Below, one piece after another: positions 63,003 through 64,000 of a stretch of DNA of 64,000 nucleotides. Source of the DNA: DASQUK01 sp963756425 (GTDB lineage: Bacteria > Actinomycetota > Acidimicrobiia > Acidimicrobiales > VFJN01). Positions within the stretch are counted from its first letter, which is position 1. Every line of letters starts with the position of its first letter. Where the stretch lies: positions 289,308-353,307 of the forward strand of contig CAVWNW010000003.1 in NCBI GenBank assembly GCA_963756425.1, in the 5' to 3' direction. The position numbers and the translations under genes are program-made. A model generated the notes under the pieces. The model searched no databases and was not told where the DNA came from. It worked only from the letters and a program-made list of their open reading frames with translations.

Positions 63003-63723
63003 GGTTCGACCCGTGCCCGGGCCGCCGGCCGAGCGCCGCCAGGGCCACGTCGGGGACGTCGGTGACGATGCCGTCGACGCCGGCCTCGTTCGCCAGCCAG
63101 CGGATGCGGTCGGGCTCGTTGCATGTCCAGGCGTTGACCGCCAGCTCCTCGTCGTGGGCCCGTTCCACCAGCCCCTGCGTCACCAGGGCGTGATGGGGGT
63201 GGAGGGCCCGGTGACCGTGGTCCACCGCCTCGGCGATGACCTGCGCACCGTCGTCGGGCCCTACGACCGCGACCAGCCAGGCGGTGACCAGGTCGGGGGC
63301 CAGCTCCCGGGCGCGGTCGACCGTGGGCAGGTGGAAGCAGGAAACGACGTACCGCTCTCGCGCTGCCGCCGGACGCGCCGCCAGTGCCTCGACGACGCTG
63401 TCGACGATTCCCAGCGACTCGTCGAAGTCGCTGTCGAGCGGCCAGTTCTTGATCTCGACGTTGACCAGCGCCAGCCCGTCGCAGGCGTCGAGGACCGCTG
63501 GCAGCCTGGCGATCCCGTCGGGCAGCTCGCCGGCCGCCAGGTCGAGCAGCCTCCGGCCGTCGTCCAGCGTCGGATCGTGATGGACGGCCAAGGCACCGTC
63601 GGAAAGCCGGCGCACGTCGAGCTCGACGCCGTCGGCGCCGACCTCCCGCGCCGCCCTGAACGCCGCCACGGAGTTCTCGGGCGCCAACCCGGCGGCCCCC
63701 TTGTGCCCGATCACCAACGTCAC
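62992..63723 (-). CDS. Glycerophosphodiester phosphodiesterase
   Basis: A 243-residue GDPD TIM-barrel enzyme without signal peptide, so cytoplasmic. IGHKGAAGLAPENSVAAF with GADGVELDVRRLSDG supplies the catalytic His and metal-binding Glu-Asp, and HHDPTLD follows. It hydrolyses glycerophosphodiesters to glycerol-3-phosphate and an alcohol. The terminal residues (NPRS) and the stop come from the repeat. The start is GTG 63723. Confidence 0.9.
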   Translation of the reverse strand: MTLVIGHKGAAGLAPENSVAAFRAAREVGADGVELDVRRLSDGALAVHHDPTLDDGRRLLDLAAGELPDGIARLPAVLDACDGLALVNVEIKNWPLDSDFDESLGIVDSVVEALAARPAAARERYVVSCFHLPTVDRARELAPDLVTAWLVAVVGPDDGAQVIAEAVDHGHRALHPHHALVTQGLVERAHDEELAVNAWTCNEPDRIRWLANEAGVDGIVTDVPDVALAALGRRPGHGSNPRS

Positions 63724-63753
63724 GAACCCATCTTTCGCGGTGGAAAAAAGTCC

Positions 63754-63782
63754 TTGCCGAGCAAGTCAACTCCCAGTATCGT
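63754..63782 (+). promoter_or_regulatory. Promoter of the whiB gene
   Basis: TTGCCG (63754-63759), a 17-nt spacer, and TATCGT (63777-63782). It would give a 5' leader of about 87 nt. This is the clearest -35/-10 pair in the window. Confidence 0.55.
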
Positions 63783-63875
63783 TGCGCCGTCGCAGCCACA
63801 CGCATCTCGTGAAGCATCGCGGTGGCATGTGAAACGCATCACAAACTCGGTGACCCAATCCGCCGTGGAGGTCCC

Positions 63876-64000
63876 GTGGCCCTGACGCAGAGCCGCAGCA
63901 TCAACCTGTCCATTGAGAACGACGACTGGCGCGAGCACAGCGCCTGCCGTGACACCGATCCCGACCTCTTCTTCCCGGTCGGCACCACCGGACCCGCGAT
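63876..64000 (+). CDS. WhiB family transcriptional regulator (partial)
   Basis: The first about 41 residues of a WhiB protein. GTG 63876 has GGAGG 4-5 nt upstream. DDWREHSACRDTDPDLFFPVG contains the first Fe-S cluster Cys and the conserved FFP segment; the other three Cys and the GVWGG turn lie beyond the window. WhiB proteins bind [4Fe-4S] and act with the main sigma factor. The subtype cannot be told from this fragment. Confidence 0.93.
   Translation, partial: MALTQSRSINLSIENDDWREHSACRDTDPDLFFPVGTTGPA

Overview
The window is high-GC DNA from an actinomycete-type bacterium, most likely Acidimicrobiia (Actinomycetota). The evidence is the gene order argS-lysA-hom-thrC-(thrB position)-rho-rpmE-prfA-prmC-tsaC-...-wecA-atp, which matches the mycobacterial order. 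WhiB, LCP, DUF3090/SCO1664, CGNR and FurA-KatG genes are present, and many genes look leaderless: a TANNNT hexamer lies 6-10 nt before the start codon with no Shine-Dalgarno sequence.

Bases 1-33,030 are mainly the minus-strand housekeeping superoperon. Reading leftwards it holds argS, lysA, hom, thrC, a small acidic lipoprotein, and an ApgM-like phosphomutase where thrB is expected (a candidate homoserine kinase). It continues with rho, rpmE, an unknown gene, prfA, prmC, tsaC, a low-molecular-weight phosphatase, rpiB, glyA, wecA and the ATP synthase genes atpZ/I-B-E-F-H-A-G-D-C. Plus-strand genes (GNAT, acyl-CoA synthetase, thiolase-like, secreted hydrolase) and a minus-strand CBS-domain membrane protein are interspersed.

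Bases 33,030-44,600 are more accessory. They hold two tandem paralogous 37-residue membrane microproteins, tRNA-Arg(CCG), truncated gene pieces, an orphan 3' tRNA half, AraC/DUF2000, an NTF2-like protein, a broken isochorismatase followed by a 3-methyladenine glycosylase and an NADP-binding protein, furA-katG, a PLP decarboxylase, a CGNR regulator, a MOSC protein and a stand-alone LigD polymerase domain.

Bases 44,600-64,000 hold a membrane hydrolase, a cupredoxin lipoprotein, PuuD-like urate hydroxylase, DUF2630, an LCP wall ligase, an FrhB-type F420 protein, a TauE exporter and uracil-DNA glycosylase. Then come the conserved actinobacterial trio phosphomutase-DUF3090-SCO1664, a GGDEF/EAL protein, a sugar-lactone oxidase, a zinc metallopeptidase, etfBA, a diacylglycerol kinase, GdpD and the start of a WhiB gene.

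Two dispersed intergenic repeat families occur. One is a 44-bp palindrome (4 copies). The other is a 16-bp unit CGAGGTCATRGGTTCC in three clusters, one with a 29-bp period. Five genes (atpZ, wecA, the prfA-rpmE gene, the isochorismatase and udg) are interrupted by 1-2 bp indels in G/C runs or GCGC repeats. This pattern points either to slippage mutations or to sequencing error.
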